64,000 nucleotides of DNA from an uncultured Pseudophaeobacter sp. (GTDB taxonomy: Bacteria > Pseudomonadota > Alphaproteobacteria > Rhodobacterales > Rhodobacteraceae): contig CAJQNB010000035.1 in NCBI GenBank assembly GCA_905479575.1, positions 1-64,000 on the forward strand. Reading direction: 5' to 3'. The position numbers and the translations under genes are program-made. Shown here piece by piece: positions 18,062 through 27,589 of this stretch (positions within the stretch are counted from its first letter, which is position 1; every line of letters starts with the position of its first letter). The notes below the pieces were generated by a model. That model had not been told where the DNA came from. It saw nothing but the letters and a program-made list of their open reading frames with translations, and made no database searches.

Positions 18062-19060
18062 CTAAGGCGCCGGGGCAATTGCCTTGAGCTGATCCATCAG
18101 CGCCTGATCATTGGCGATCTTCAGTCGCACCGGCAGGGTGATCACCTTATGGCGGAAACTTGAGGGCAGGCGCACTGCGTCTTTTTCTGTGGTGACCAGC
18201 TGAGCGCCGCGCATCTTGGAGTCGGCCTCCAACCGGGTCATCAACGCGGTGGACAGCGGCTGGTGATCATCCAGCGCCTCGGCGTGGATGATCCGAGCAC
18301 CAAGGTCGCGCAGGGTATCGAAAAATTTTTGCGGATGACCAATGCCCGCAAAGGCAAGAACCGGAGTGTCCTTCCAGGGCATCCCCGTCTGCAGCGGCTC
18401 CAGCGCGGCCTGGACATGGGGCAGGTCTTGCAGGCTGGGCGACCACTGAGCGGCAAAGCGCGCTTGGGCGGCTGCATCACCGATGGAAAGCAGCAGATCC
18501 GCCCGGCGCAGGCCAGGCTGCACGGGCTCGCGTAGGGGGCCGGCGGGCAGGCAGCTACCATTGCCAAAGCCGCGGGTGGCATCCGCCACCACAATCGACA
18601 GATCCTTGATCACACTCGGGTTTTGAAACCCGTCGTCCAGCACGATAACCGTGGCGCCCGCCGCCTCGGCGGCTTTGGCCCCTGCGGCGCGGTCGCGGGA
18701 CACCCAGACCTCGCCAAAAGCAGCCAGCAGCAAGGGCTCGTCGCCGCAGTCCTGTGCCCTGTGGGTGCTGGGGTCAACTGCCACCGGTCCCTGCAAGGTG
18801 CCACCATAGCCGCGTGTGATCACATGTGGATCATGACCCATGGCCCGCAGTGTCTCCAGCAGCCAGATCACGGTGGGCGTTTTGCCAGTGCCGCCGGCGT
18901 TGAGATTGCCGACACAGATCACCGGTACGCGGGCCTGGTACCCAGGCCGGCGCAGTCGTCTGGCGGTGGCGGCGGCGTAGACCCAGCCCAGTGGCGCCAA
19001 AACCAGGCGACGCAGATCAAAGGCTTGCGGGGGTTTGTTCCAGAACTCAGGAGGTCGCAT
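18062..19060 (-). CDS. lpxK: Tetraacyldisaccharide 4'-kinase
   Basis: LpxK phosphorylates the 4' position of the lipid A disaccharide at the inner membrane. The 332-residue product starts with a membrane-facing helix ([20 protein letters not shown]). It has the P-loop [14 protein letters not shown] near residues 52-65 and [10 protein letters not shown] with the catalytic Asp pair. It is the last gene of a reverse-strand run and overlaps the WaaA-like gene by 14 bases, so lipid A phosphorylation and sugar addition genes are co-expressed. Confidence 0.95.
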   Translation of the reverse strand: MRPPEFWNKPPQAFDLRRLVLAPLGWVYAAATARRLRRPGYQARVPVICVGNLNAGGTGKTPTVIWLLETLRAMGHDPHVITRGYGGTLQGPVAVDPSTHRAQDCGDEPLLLAAFGEVWVSRDRAAGAKAAEAAGATVIVLDDGFQNPSVIKDLSIVVADATRGFGNGSCLPAGPLREPVQPGLRRADLLLSIGDAAAQARFAAQWSPSLQDLPHVQAALEPLQTGMPWKDTPVLAFAGIGHPQKFFDTLRDLGARIIHAEALDDHQPLSTALMTRLEADSKMRGAQLVTTEKDAVRLPSSFRHKVITLPVRLKIANDQALMDQLKAIAPAP

Positions 19061-20231
19061 CTTGGTCCTCGCGCAGGTCCAGGATGTCCTGAACTCTGTC
19101 TATCAGCTGATCGGTCATTTCTGCGCCTTCGGTCACTGCGGTCCAGCCGGCCAGTGCCCGTTTGGCCGCCATGTCCGGCGCGGAGAGATGGATCACCATC
19201 TTGGCCAGTGCCTGGGCGGTTTTGACCTGCTGCGTCGCCTTGAGCGGTGCAAGCTGGTCATAAATTACCCTGTGATGGCCGGTGCCCGGCCCGTGCAGAA
19301 CAACCGATCCCAAAGCCAGCGCATCCAGTGGGTTTTGCCCCGGCATATCCTGAATCAGGCTGGAGGCGAGCAGGGTAATCGGGGCGAGCCGGTACCAAAG
19401 CCCCAGGTGGGCGCTGTCTGTGATCAGGATTTGGGTGTAGTCGTTGAGCTCTTCCCCGGCGTCCCAATCGGCGCATTGCAGACCACTGGCCTGCACCAGA
19501 TTTCGGGCGCGGGCGCGGCACTCGGGGTTGTCCAGGGCGATAACCAACAGCATCCGATGCAGCAGCCGCAGCGCGGTGCGATGTGCGTCCAGTAGGGCGG
19601 GCAGTTCCTCCAGCTGGGCGCGGGCTGCCAGCCAGACGGGGCGGCTGCCAAGATCCTGTTGCAGGGTGCTCAGCGCCTCCTGATCGCAGCCCGGCGGCAC
19701 GGTGGAAAGCCGCAGGCGACTGGTCAGCAGGACCTGCTCTGGTGACATCTGTCCGCCGCGTAGCAATTGGCTTTGTACGGATTTTGAAGGGGTGAAAACC
19801 GCATCAAAGGTGCTAAAAATGCGATGGCGCTGATCTGGTAGCCAGCGCAGCTTGCGGGCGGGCATTTCACTGTCCAGAATATCTACCAACAGTGCAGAGC
19901 CTCCCTGCTCGCGCAGCTGCCGCAACAGCCCCCGGCGCAGGTCGCCGCCGGCCCAGAGGCACAGATCGGGACGCCAGTGGCTGAGAAAGGCCTTGGCCTC
20001 GCTGGTTTGGTCACCTGGTAGCGGTCCGAGCATAAAATCACAGCCGTCAAACCCGGGAACCGCGCCCATTTCGGCTTCCCAGGTGGCCAGGACCACCAGA
20101 TCCGGGCGCATCGCCTTGAGCCGCTGACCAATGTCACAAAGTGCCAGAAAGCGCTCAATGCTGGTGGCATGCACCCACAGAATTTCTCCCGCAGGTCGGG
20201 CAGGTGCGGCGAATGTATGCGGCTCTGTCAT
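19047..20231 (-). CDS. WaaA/KdtA-like glycosyltransferase with altered active site
   Basis: The 394-residue product aligns by pattern with the N-terminal domain and overall length of Kdo transferase (GT30). It has WVHATSIER where WaaA has WxHAxSx[15 protein letters not shown] where WaaA has a Glu-containing WxExExWP motif, and [14 protein letters not shown] matching the C-terminal nucleotide-sugar lobe. Two acidic residues important in WaaA appear shifted or replaced. No N-terminal anchor is seen. It may be a paralogue adding another sugar, a Kdo transferase with changed chemistry, or inactive. The neighbours lpxK, cysQ-like and pmbA place it in an envelope operon. Confidence 0.75.
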   Translation of the reverse strand: MTEPHTFAAPARPAGEILWVHATSIERFLALCDIGQRLKAMRPDLVVLATWEAEMGAVPGFDGCDFMLGPLPGDQTSEAKAFLSHWRPDLCLWAGGDLRRGLLRQLREQGGSALLVDILDSEMPARKLRWLPDQRHRIFSTFDAVFTPSKSVQSQLLRGGQMSPEQVLLTSRLRLSTVPPGCDQEALSTLQQDLGSRPVWLAARAQLEELPALLDAHRTALRLLHRMLLVIALDNPECRARARNLVQASGLQCADWDAGEELNDYTQILITDSAHLGLWYRLAPITLLASSLIQDMPGQNPLDALALGSVVLHGPGTGHHRVIYDQLAPLKATQQVKTAQALAKMVIHLSAPDMAAKRALAGWTAVTEGAEMTDQLIDRVQDILDLREDQDATS

Positions 20232-20271
20232 TGTTGCCCAGTCATATCTGCTGCGAGGAGGCCATTACCGG

Positions 20272-21078
20272 TCATTGCCCTGCAATGCCGGGACCTTTTG
20301 GGTCCAGGGCCTGCAGCAGTTCAAGATGCGTTGCAGGGGTTGCGGCGACAACCCCGTCCAACAGGGGCGTTGGATTGTTGAACAGCAAAGGCTTGTTCAA
20401 CCGGTCGCTGATCACCCCCCCGGCTTCGCGCAGGATGAGATCACCAGCGGCAATATCCCATTCCCAGCTGCGCCGCAGGGTCAGCATGGCGCTATAGCCA
20501 CCATCCGCCACCCGGGCCAGCCGATAGGCCAGCGAGGGGCGATAGCTGCGGTGAAAGGCGGGTGCGGCGCCTCCCAGCCAGTGCTGCGATGCTAGGTTTG
20601 GCTTGGCGGTGAGCACCTTTGTGGTACTCAGCGCCGCAGGCGCCGCCACACGGATGGGGGCGCCATTGCAAAAGGCGCCGCCGCCCTTGGCAGCGGTATA
20701 AAGCAAATCCCGTTGCGGCAGGTAGATCACCGCCGCAGTGATCTCACCACGATCTGCCACCGCCAAGGAATGCGCCCAGGTGGCGGAGCCTTCGGCAAAG
20801 CTGCGGGTGCCATCAATGGGATCAATGATGAAAACCCGGTCTTTGCTCAGCCGGGCGGCGCTGTCCTCGCTTTCCTCAGACAGCCAGCCGTAGTCAGGCC
20901 GCGCCTGTGGCAGCATGGTTTCGAGCATGGCATTGACCGCCAGATCGGCCTCTGTCACCGGGCCCTGGCCGTCGGGTTTTTCCCAGCGCTGCGCGGTTGG
21001 GCCAGAGTATTTGAGCGCGATTTCACCCGCGGCCCTGGCGGCCTGGATCAGGAGCGTGAGGTCTTCAGCTGCCGGCAA
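20272..21078 (-). CDS. CysQ-like 3'(2'),5'-bisphosphate nucleotidase, inositol monophosphatase family
   Basis: The 268-residue product has the Mg/Li-sensitive phosphatase motifs: EES near residue 68, DPIDGTRSF (Asp86, Asp89) and WDIAAGDLILREAGG. CysQ removes phosphate from PAP, a by-product of sulfate activation; other family members act on inositol monophosphate or related sugar phosphates. The sequence favours CysQ through DPIDGTRSF, but substrate is not certain. It overlaps the end of pmbA by 14 bases. Its gap to the WaaA-like gene is about 40 bases. Confidence 0.85.
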   Translation of the reverse strand: MPAAEDLTLLIQAARAAGEIALKYSGPTAQRWEKPDGQGPVTEADLAVNAMLETMLPQARPDYGWLSEESEDSAARLSKDRVFIIDPIDGTRSFAEGSATWAHSLAVADRGEITAAVIYLPQRDLLYTAAKGGGAFCNGAPIRVAAPAALSTTKVLTAKPNLASQHWLGGAAPAFHRSYRPSLAYRLARVADGGYSAMLTLRRSWEWDIAAGDLILREAGGVISDRLNKPLLFNNPTPLLDGVVAATPATHLELLQALDPKGPGIAGQ

Positions 21079-22411
21079 GGGTCATTCCTTCGACCATGAG
21101 CGAGGGCACCACCCGCGACAGGTAGCTGCGGGCGTCATTTGCCGGGGTAAGTGTTTTCAGCATGTCCCGCAGATTGCCCGCGATGGTGCATTCATTCACC
21201 GGATAGGCGATTTCGCCGTTCTCGACCCAATAGCCCGAGGCCCCACGTGAATAATCGCCGGTATTGGGATTGATGGTCGAGCCAATGAGCGATGTCACCA
21301 GCAGACCGGTGCCCATGCCTGCGATCAGCTGCTCGCGGCTGTGCTGGCCAGGGGTCAGCGCGATGTTCCAGTTCGACGGTGACGGAACAGAGCCAACACC
21401 CCGTGCCGCATTGCCGGTGCTTTGCAGGCCCAGTTTGCGGGCCGAGGCCAGATCCAGGGTCCAGCCGGTCAGGACACCATCCTGAATGATGGCGCGTCGC
21501 TGGGTGGGCAGGCCTTCACCGTCAAAGGGGCGCGACCCGGAAATCCGGGCGCGATGGGGATCCTCAATGACGGACAGTGTTTCTGGCAGGATCTGTTCGC
21601 CCACCGCGCCCTGCAACCAGGAGGATCCACGGGCGATGGCGGCGCCGTTGGCGGCGGAGAGCAGATGGCCAATCAGCGAAGACGAGACCCGTTCGTCAAA
21701 CAAGACCGGGTAGCTGCCGGTCTTTGGCCGACGGGCGTTGAGCCGCGCTACGGCGCGCTCACCTGCGAGGCGGCCAATGTCTGTCGCACTGCGCAGGTCG
21801 TTCTGAAAAGTGCGGGAATCGCCATCATAGTCGCGCTCCATCCCGGCGCCGGTTCCGGCAATCCCGGTGCAGGACAGCGACCGGCCGGTGCGCTGGTAGC
21901 CGCCCGCAAAACCATTGGAGGTGGCCAGATAGATGCTGTGGTGGCCATAGCTGGCCCCTGCTGCCTGCACCTGGCTGATGCCCTCAATGGCGGCGCAGGC
22001 GGCTTCGGCTGCTAGCGCATCCTGTTGCAGGGCTTCTGGTGCGGGCTCGGCGCTGGGATCGCACAGCTCCAGCGCGTCCAGATCCCAGTTCTGGGCCAGC
22101 TGATCGGCGCTGGCCAGACCGCTATAGGGATCCTCGGGGGCCTCGCGGGCCATGGCCACGGCGCGTTCGGCCATGGCGGTGAGGGTTTCCGGGCGGCTGT
22201 CAGAGGAGGACACCTGCGCCTGACGCTGACCTACAAAGACCCGCAGCCCCAAGTCAGTGCCTTCTGAGCGTTCTGCATGCTCAAGTTTGCCTTCGCGCAC
22301 CTCGATGCTGAGAGAGCGGCCCTCGGTGGCCATGGCATCGACGGCATCGGCGCCGGCACGTTTGGCGGCGTCAATCAGGGCGTGGCAAAGCGCTTGGGGA
22401 GACTGGGTCAT
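21065..22411 (-). CDS. pmbA: TldD/PmbA family metalloprotease component
   Basis: PmbA forms a heterodimer with TldD that cleaves small peptides and assists microcin maturation. The 448-residue product matches the family in length, with the N-terminal modulator domain (GADAVDAMATEGRSLSIEVR) and the C-terminal half containing GSYPVLFDERVSSSLIGHL and GTGLLVTSLIGS. Like PmbA and unlike TldD it has no clear HExxxH zinc motif, so it is the non-catalytic partner. The ATG at 22411 is chosen because AGG sits 5 bases upstream; a GTG two codons earlier would overlap that site. It heads the operon with cysQ-like, waaA-like and lpxK. Confidence 0.88.
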   Translation of the reverse strand: MTQSPQALCHALIDAAKRAGADAVDAMATEGRSLSIEVREGKLEHAERSEGTDLGLRVFVGQRQAQVSSSDSRPETLTAMAERAVAMAREAPEDPYSGLASADQLAQNWDLDALELCDPSAEPAPEALQQDALAAEAACAAIEGISQVQAAGASYGHHSIYLATSNGFAGGYQRTGRSLSCTGIAGTGAGMERDYDGDSRTFQNDLRSATDIGRLAGERAVARLNARRPKTGSYPVLFDERVSSSLIGHLLSAANGAAIARGSSWLQGAVGEQILPETLSVIEDPHRARISGSRPFDGEGLPTQRRAIIQDGVLTGWTLDLASARKLGLQSTGNAARGVGSVPSPSNWNIALTPGQHSREQLIAGMGTGLLVTSLIGSTINPNTGDYSRGASGYWVENGEIAYPVNECTIAGNLRDMLKTLTPANDARSYLSRVVPSLMVEGMTLAGS

Positions 22412-22480
22412 GGGCACCTACTGAATTTGGATTGCAACAAGAGCTAGCCAGACCGGCGTGCTGCCGCAAGGGTGTGGCAC

Positions 22481-22505
22481 AAAAAAGGGCCGCGCGGGGC
22501 GGCCC
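22481..22505 (-). terminator. Rho-independent terminator of the DUF2125 gene
   Basis: Read on the reverse strand, GGGCCGC and GCGGCCC form a 7-bp stem followed by six T. It lies 30 bases beyond the stop of the DUF2125 gene. Confidence 0.85.
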
Positions 22506-22534
22506 TGATTGCTTATTTTTTGCCGAACAGGCGC

Positions 22535-24055
22535 TTATTTGATGCGCTGACCATTGGCGAGGATCTGACCGTCCTCGGAGACCTTGATTTCCGATGTCAG
22601 GGTGTCTTCACCTTCGCCGGGAACGCCAAACATGCCCATCATCATCCGCGCGCCCATGGCATCGCTGTCGCTGACCAGTCCCATTTTGATCAGGTTGTCG
22701 ATCAGGCCATTGGCGCCTTCCAACTTGATATTGGCAGTGCCATCGGGAGCAGGCATACCATCAAAGGTCACCAGGTCTTCGTTGTTGAAGGTAAAATCAC
22801 CAGTGCCGGTCAGCTTGGCGCCAGCGGCGGTTACCAGCAGTTGCTTGATGGTGACGGCGTTGAATTCACCCGGTTTTTGAGCGCCACGTTCCATGGCTTT
22901 CATCGATTCTGGGTCGAACATGTCAAACAGCAGTTTGCCCTTGCCGGCCAGATCCAGCACAATTGTTGCCGGATCATGTGGCAGGGTGCCGGTGGGATCA
23001 ACCATGCCCCACAGCATGTCAGGAACCGCAAAATCACGCAGGGTGATGCCAAGGCCAAAATCCTGCTCTTCGTCAGACTGGCTTACTGGCATCAACAGTT
23101 TGAAGCCGGCTTCCGCCATGGTGAGTGCCAGCGGGAAGGGGATTTCCGACCCGGAGACATCTACCGAGATATCTTTCTGACCAACGTCATAGGACAAACC
23201 GTCCTTGCTCATGGTGACGCCAAAATCGCCGCCCGCAGAGGTGCTTTGCATGTCAAAGCTGTCAGATCCGGTCACCGAAATGGCACTATTGCCGCCGGTA
23301 TAGGCGAGCTTTGCATCAATGCTCAGACCCGCCTTGATCAGGTCAGCCATCTCCGGGCTGTCCAGACCGGATGGAATGGTGCTGACGGCCGTGCCTGTGA
23401 TGTCGCTCATGCTGCCTGTGATGGTGCCGGCGTCGTCGGAATCCGGGTCTTGGAAAGCGATGTCATAGGCCAGTTTTGCCATCGACTGGGTTTGAGTATA
23501 GCTACGCTGACCATCAATCTGCATCACAGTCTTGGCGACCATATCGTTGATCACCACGGAGGCTTTCAAGGCATCCGCAGGCATCTCTTTGCCGTCGCCG
23601 ATGATTTGGCCCAGTGTCAGGCTGGCCTGACCTATCGCATAGTCATAGGTCATAGCAGAGGTATCACCCGAGACCACCATTGGGCTGCCGTCATGGGAAT
23701 ACAGGATCTCAGCCGAGAATTTTTCGCCATCGTCTTCCCCGGCAAAGGTCATCGGGAAATCTTTGGGCAGCATCACATTGACTGTGCCATCACCATTCTC
23801 GACAAACTGGATCTCGGGCATGGTCACGCCGCCGGTGCCGTCCTGTTCGGGCATGGGCATTGTCATCGAGATATCGCTGACGGTGAGCACATTGCCGGAC
23901 TGGCTTTCGGTGCCGGTCACGGTGTAGCCCGTGCCTGTCATATAGGCTTTCCAGTCCGACCAGACATCCTGGGCGCTGACGTCAGCAAATGCGCCTTGGG
24001 CGGAGATAATCAAAACCGCAGCAGCGCCCGTGCCGCGCGCGAGGGAAACTGTCAT
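22535..24055 (-). CDS. DUF2125 exported protein
   Basis: The 506-residue product starts MTVSLARGTGAAAVL and has a signal peptide ending near GAFADV. The mature protein is rich in beta-strand patterns, acidic and methionine residues, with few basic residues. Two repeats of a similar layout can be sensed (VVINDMVAKTVMQIDGQ and ITLRDFAVPDMLWG regions). DUF2125 proteins are exported proteins conserved in alphaproteobacteria, without an established function that I know. Met codons further upstream were rejected because they would place polar sequence before the signal peptide. Confidence 0.82.
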   Translation of the reverse strand: MTVSLARGTGAAAVLIISAQGAFADVSAQDVWSDWKAYMTGTGYTVTGTESQSGNVLTVSDISMTMPMPEQDGTGGVTMPEIQFVENGDGTVNVMLPKDFPMTFAGEDDGEKFSAEILYSHDGSPMVVSGDTSAMTYDYAIGQASLTLGQIIGDGKEMPADALKASVVINDMVAKTVMQIDGQRSYTQTQSMAKLAYDIAFQDPDSDDAGTITGSMSDITGTAVSTIPSGLDSPEMADLIKAGLSIDAKLAYTGGNSAISVTGSDSFDMQSTSAGGDFGVTMSKDGLSYDVGQKDISVDVSGSEIPFPLALTMAEAGFKLLMPVSQSDEEQDFGLGITLRDFAVPDMLWGMVDPTGTLPHDPATIVLDLAGKGKLLFDMFDPESMKAMERGAQKPGEFNAVTIKQLLVTAAGAKLTGTGDFTFNNEDLVTFDGMPAPDGTANIKLEGANGLIDNLIKMGLVSDSDAMGARMMMGMFGVPGEGEDTLTSEIKVSEDGQILANGQRIK

Positions 24056-24197
24056 AGGATAACCTTTCTGCATATAAGCAAATACAATGGCCCATATGGT
24101 CAACTGCATGTCTTTACCCGTCAAGGTGCCAAGGGCTGGACCGTTCCCCCTAAGCAGTTTACCACATTTGGAATTAGAGGACTTGGAGATTTAGTTG

Positions 24198-24947
24198 ATG
24201 GATATCAAGGGCAAAACAGTTGTCATCACCGGTGCCAGCCGTGGCATCGGGGCGGATGCGGCGCGCGTTTTTGCGCAGGCAGGTGCCAATCTGGCCTTGC
24301 TGGCAAGGAGCACCGATAGTCTGGCAGCCCTCGCTGAGGAGCTCGGCGGAAACACGCTGGCCTTTGCCTGTGATGTCTCTGAACCCGCAGCGGTTGCAGC
24401 CGCACTGCAAAAGGTACATGCGGATTTTGGCAGCATTGACGTCTTGATCAACAACGCTGGCATCATCGATCCGATCGCCCGAATCGAAGATGCTGACCCG
24501 GCGGCCTGGGGCCAATTGATGGATATCAACATTAAGGGCGTTTTTAACGGCATCCATGCGGCCTTGCCGTTGATGAAATCAGGGAATGGCGGCACCATCA
24601 TCAATATCGGCTCCGGTGCGGCCTATAGTGCGCTGGAAGGCTGGAGCGCCTATTGCACCTCAAAGGCGGGTGTTTTGATGTTGACCAAGGCCCTGCATCT
24701 GGAGGAGGCCAGCAACGGTATTCGCGTACTCAGCCTGTCGCCGGGAACCGTGGCCACCGAGATGCAGCGCAAGATCAAGGCCAGTGGGATTAACGCGGTT
24801 AGCCAGCTTGACTGGAATGACCATGTGCCAGCGGAATGGCCCGCCAAGACCCTGCTGTGGATGTGCAGCTCGGATGCGGATGAATTTCTCGGCGATGAGG
24901 TCTCATTGCGTCTCGACCTGATCCGTCGCCGGGTGGGCCTGCTATGA
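24198..24947 (+). CDS. Short-chain dehydrogenase/reductase
   Basis: The 249-residue product has the Rossmann motif TGASRGIG (11-18), the structural NNAG motif and the catalytic Ser (INIGSGAAYS) and Tyr-Lys pair (YCTSK). It is an NAD(P)-dependent oxidoreductase; Asp/Arg pattern after the second strand (LLARSTDSL) suits NADP. GGAG lies 9 bases before the ATG at 24198, which fixes the start over the TTG one codon earlier. It overlaps the crotonase gene by ATGA, so both may act on one acyl or alcohol substrate, but the pathway is unknown. Confidence 0.9.
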   Translation: MDIKGKTVVITGASRGIGADAARVFAQAGANLALLARSTDSLAALAEELGGNTLAFACDVSEPAAVAAALQKVHADFGSIDVLINNAGIIDPIARIEDADPAAWGQLMDINIKGVFNGIHAALPLMKSGNGGTIINIGSGAAYSALEGWSAYCTSKAGVLMLTKALHLEEASNGIRVLSLSPGTVATEMQRKIKASGINAVSQLDWNDHVPAEWPAKTLLWMCSSDADEFLGDEVSLRLDLIRRRVGLL

Positions 24948-25558
24948 TCAATCTTGATATATCCGAGGCGGGGCTTTGGACCGTCACCATTAATCGGCCG
25001 GAAAAGGCCAATTCGCTGACCTCAGATATGCTGGAAGAGCTTGTCGATATCGCGACCCGGGCGCAGGCGGCGCGCGGGTTGATTCTTACCGGCGCTGGCA
25101 AGGTCTTTAGCGCAGGTGCCGATCTGGACGAGGCCCGCGCCGGGCTGGCGACCTCCACCGTTTGGGAACGCCTCTCGGCGGCGCTAGCGGCGGTGCCATG
25201 TCTCAAGATTGCGGCGCTGAACGGCACCCTGGCGGGGGGCGCCAATGGTATGGCGCTGGCCTGCGATATCCGTTTGGCGGTGCCTGGGGCAAAGGTCTTT
25301 TATCCGGTGATGAAGCTCGGCTATCTGCCCCAGCCTTCGGATGCCGGGCGCATGGCTGCGCTGATCGGTCCGGCCCGCACCAAGATGGTTCTGGCTGCTG
25401 GACAAAAGATCGAGGCGCCAGAGGCCTGCGCCTGGGGGTTGGTGGATCGTTTGGTGGCCCCAGAGGATCTGATGGCACAGGCGCAGGCCTTGCTGGCGGA
25501 TTCGCTGGCGGCCAAGCCTGAAATCGCCAGCGGTATTCTGGAGATGTGCCAAAGCTAA
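24944..25558 (+). CDS. Crotonase-fold protein lacking the usual catalytic glutamates
   Basis: The 204-residue product is short for an enoyl-CoA hydratase/isomerase (about 255 residues). The CoA-binding and oxyanion-hole pattern FSAGADLDE and GTLAGGANGMALACDIRLA is retained. The position of the first catalytic Glu reads Met (NGMALA), and the second region (FYPVMKLGYLPQP) also lacks Glu, so ordinary hydration is unlikely. It may act as an isomerase, a thioesterase or a non-enzymatic partner. The C-terminal trimer helix region seems shortened. It is coupled to the SDR gene. Confidence 0.82.
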   Translation: MINLDISEAGLWTVTINRPEKANSLTSDMLEELVDIATRAQAARGLILTGAGKVFSAGADLDEARAGLATSTVWERLSAALAAVPCLKIAALNGTLAGGANGMALACDIRLAVPGAKVFYPVMKLGYLPQPSDAGRMAALIGPARTKMVLAAGQKIEAPEACAWGLVDRLVAPEDLMAQAQALLADSLAAKPEIASGILEMCQS

Positions 25559-25660
25559 AGCTCGGAAGCGCGGGCCTCGTCTTTTGTATGGTCCTTCGTT
25601 AGGTGCGCAGGCAGAGAGCCCTTCTGAAGTCAGGAGGCCAAAAGCGGGAAAGAGGCCGGG

Positions 25661-26857
25661 ATGGATCAGGAACGGGTATGGGATGCGGTGGTGATCGGTG
25701 GCGGGCCTGCGGGGCTGATGGCTGCCGGTGAGCTTGCAGCCCAGGGCCATAGGGTGCTGCTGGTTGAGGCCAAGCCCTCATTGGGGCGCAAATTCCTGAT
25801 GGCGGGGAAATCCGGACTGAACCTGACCAAGGATGAGCCCCTGGCGCAGCTGTTGCCACATTTTGGCGCTGCCGCTGCATCCTTGGCGCCGATCATTGCG
25901 GCGTTTGACGCTGCTGCCATTCAAGACTGGGCGCGGGGCTTGGGTCAGCCCTTGTTCACAGGCTCCACTGGTCGGGTCTTCCCTGAAAAAATGAAAGCCT
26001 CGCCGCTGTTGCGCGCCTGGTTGGGTGAGCTGGATAAACTGGGCGTGACCCAGCAGACCCGCTGGCGCTGGACCGGTTGGCAGGGGGCTGATCTGTGTTT
26101 TGACACTCCTGACGGGGCGCAGCAGGTCAAAACGCGCTGCACGGTGCTGACGCTGGGCGGCGCCAGCTGGGCGCGGCTGGGCTCGGACGGGGGCTGGAGT
26201 GAAATTCTTGTGGCGCAGGGGGTTGGCCTGGAGCCATTCAAACCGGCCAATGCGGGCCTACTGGTCGATTGGTCTGCGCACGTGCAGGGGCAGTACGGCC
26301 AGCCAGTGAAAGGCGTGAAATGGCAGGCAGGCAGCAGCGCGTCGCGCGGTGAGGCGGTGATCTCGGCGCGTGGGCTGGAGGGCGGCGGGATCTATACCGT
26401 CAGCGCTGCGGTACGCGATGGCGCGGATCTGAGCGTGGATTTGCTGCCGGATCTATCCGCTGGAGAAATCACCAAGCGCCTGTCGCGCCCCCGTGGCAAG
26501 GCCAGCCTGGCCAATCATCTGCGCCGCAGTTTGAAACTGGGGGTGGCCCGCACCGCCCTGTTGCATGAATTTGGCCGCCCGCTGCCGCAGGATCCGGGGG
26601 ATCTGGCCGCATTGATCAAGGCGCTGCCGGTGAACCATGCGGGCCTGCGTCCCATGGATGAGGCAATCTCCACCGCTGGTGGGCTCAGTTGGGCAGAGCT
26701 GACGCCGGATCTGATGCTGGCCAAACGTCCCGGTACATTTTGCGCCGGGGAGATGCTGGACTGGGAGGCCCCCACCGGGGGCTATCTGTTGACGGGTTGT
26801 TTTGCCACTGGCCGTTGGGCTGGCCAGGGCGCCGCGCGCTATCTCGCGGCCCAGTAA
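25661..26857 (+). CDS. FAD-dependent oxidoreductase, HI0933/TIGR03862 type
   Basis: The 398-residue product starts with the dinucleotide-binding motif VIGGGPAGLMAAGELA, followed by the family signature GRKFLMAGKSGLNLT. It ends with GTFCAGEMLDWEAPTGGYLL and GCFATGRWAG, also typical of this flavoprotein family (PF03486). The biochemical role of the family is not established; related proteins bind FAD and NAD(P). The start ATG follows AGAGG by a suitable distance. It stands alone between the crotonase and the convergent GST gene. Confidence 0.88.
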   Translation: MDQERVWDAVVIGGGPAGLMAAGELAAQGHRVLLVEAKPSLGRKFLMAGKSGLNLTKDEPLAQLLPHFGAAAASLAPIIAAFDAAAIQDWARGLGQPLFTGSTGRVFPEKMKASPLLRAWLGELDKLGVTQQTRWRWTGWQGADLCFDTPDGAQQVKTRCTVLTLGGASWARLGSDGGWSEILVAQGVGLEPFKPANAGLLVDWSAHVQGQYGQPVKGVKWQAGSSASRGEAVISARGLEGGGIYTVSAAVRDGADLSVDLLPDLSAGEITKRLSRPRGKASLANHLRRSLKLGVARTALLHEFGRPLPQDPGDLAALIKALPVNHAGLRPMDEAISTAGGLSWAELTPDLMLAKRPGTFCAGEMLDWEAPTGGYLLTGCFATGRWAGQGAARYLAAQ

Positions 26858-26902
26858 CAGGCCCAGTCACAACTGGGTCGGCGCAACTGGGCTGGGGGGC
26901 GG

Positions 26903-27496
26903 CTATGTCTTGGTGAGGGCCGCAACCCGCTGATGCGCCGCCCGCCCACGCATGGCCTTGCCGTAGTCCAGCATCGCTTGGTTATCCACTGGAAACTTGG
27001 CGCCAAAGGCCCAGCTCAGGCAATGGGTCAGAACGATATCCGCCAGGGTGAAGTTTTCCCCCAAGACAAAGGGGCCTTTGATCAACGGCGCGATTCGGTT
27101 GAGGTTGCGATTGAATTCCCACATCAAGCTGGGTTTCACATCTGCCACGCGCTGGTCCTTGGGTAGGGCAAAGCTGTGCCGTGCTGCTGTCCACAACACC
27201 GCGTCCAGCTCATCCAGAAACCGCTGGGTCATGGCATCTTGCTGGGCCCGCGCCAGCGTGCCGGCCGGCGCTGTGAGGCCCCCGTGTTTGTCCGCTAGAT
27301 AGGTGATGATCGCGGTGGAGTCGGTCAGCACCGCGTCCCCCTCAATCAGGGCAGGCACCTTGCCCGAGTCCGTTACTTCCAGGATCTCGGGGCTTTGTGG
27401 CAGGGCCGGGATCAGCTCATAGGGCTGGCCCAGTTCTTCCAGGGCCCACAGCACCCGAAAGCTGCGTGTCATAGGTGCGCCGACAACTGTATACAT
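26903..27496 (-). CDS. Glutathione S-transferase family protein
   Basis: The 197-residue product has an N-terminal thioredoxin-like domain (about 1-78) with TRSFRVLWALEELG, the cis-Pro glutathione-binding KVPALIEGD and the DSTAIITYLADKH motif. The C-terminal helical domain (about 85-190) contains NFTLADIVLTHCLSWA. It should bind glutathione in the cytoplasm; its substrate is unknown. The N-terminal active residue (Thr or Ser near residue 10-12) cannot be assigned with certainty. The next reverse gene downstream of the GC-rich gap is the convergent flavoprotein. Confidence 0.9.
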   Translation of the reverse strand: MYTVVGAPMTRSFRVLWALEELGQPYELIPALPQSPEILEVTDSGKVPALIEGDAVLTDSTAIITYLADKHGGLTAPAGTLARAQQDAMTQRFLDELDAVLWTAARHSFALPKDQRVADVKPSLMWEFNRNLNRIAPLIKGPFVLGENFTLADIVLTHCLSWAFGAKFPVDNQAMLDYGKAMRGRAAHQRVAALTKT

Positions 27497-27589
27497 GATG
27501 GTCTCTCCCTCTTGGACGTTGGCGCCAAGATGAAGCCTGGGGGCGAGAGGTCAAGGCTGGAAAGGAGATGTGACGCAGCGCGTACAGCC

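Noticed and set aside
22472-24319. Very long open frame on the forward strand, opposite the DUF2125 gene
   Set aside because: The reverse-strand reading has a signal peptide and family match, and the forward frame gives low-complexity His/Gly-rich sequence typical of antisense to GC-rich coding DNA.
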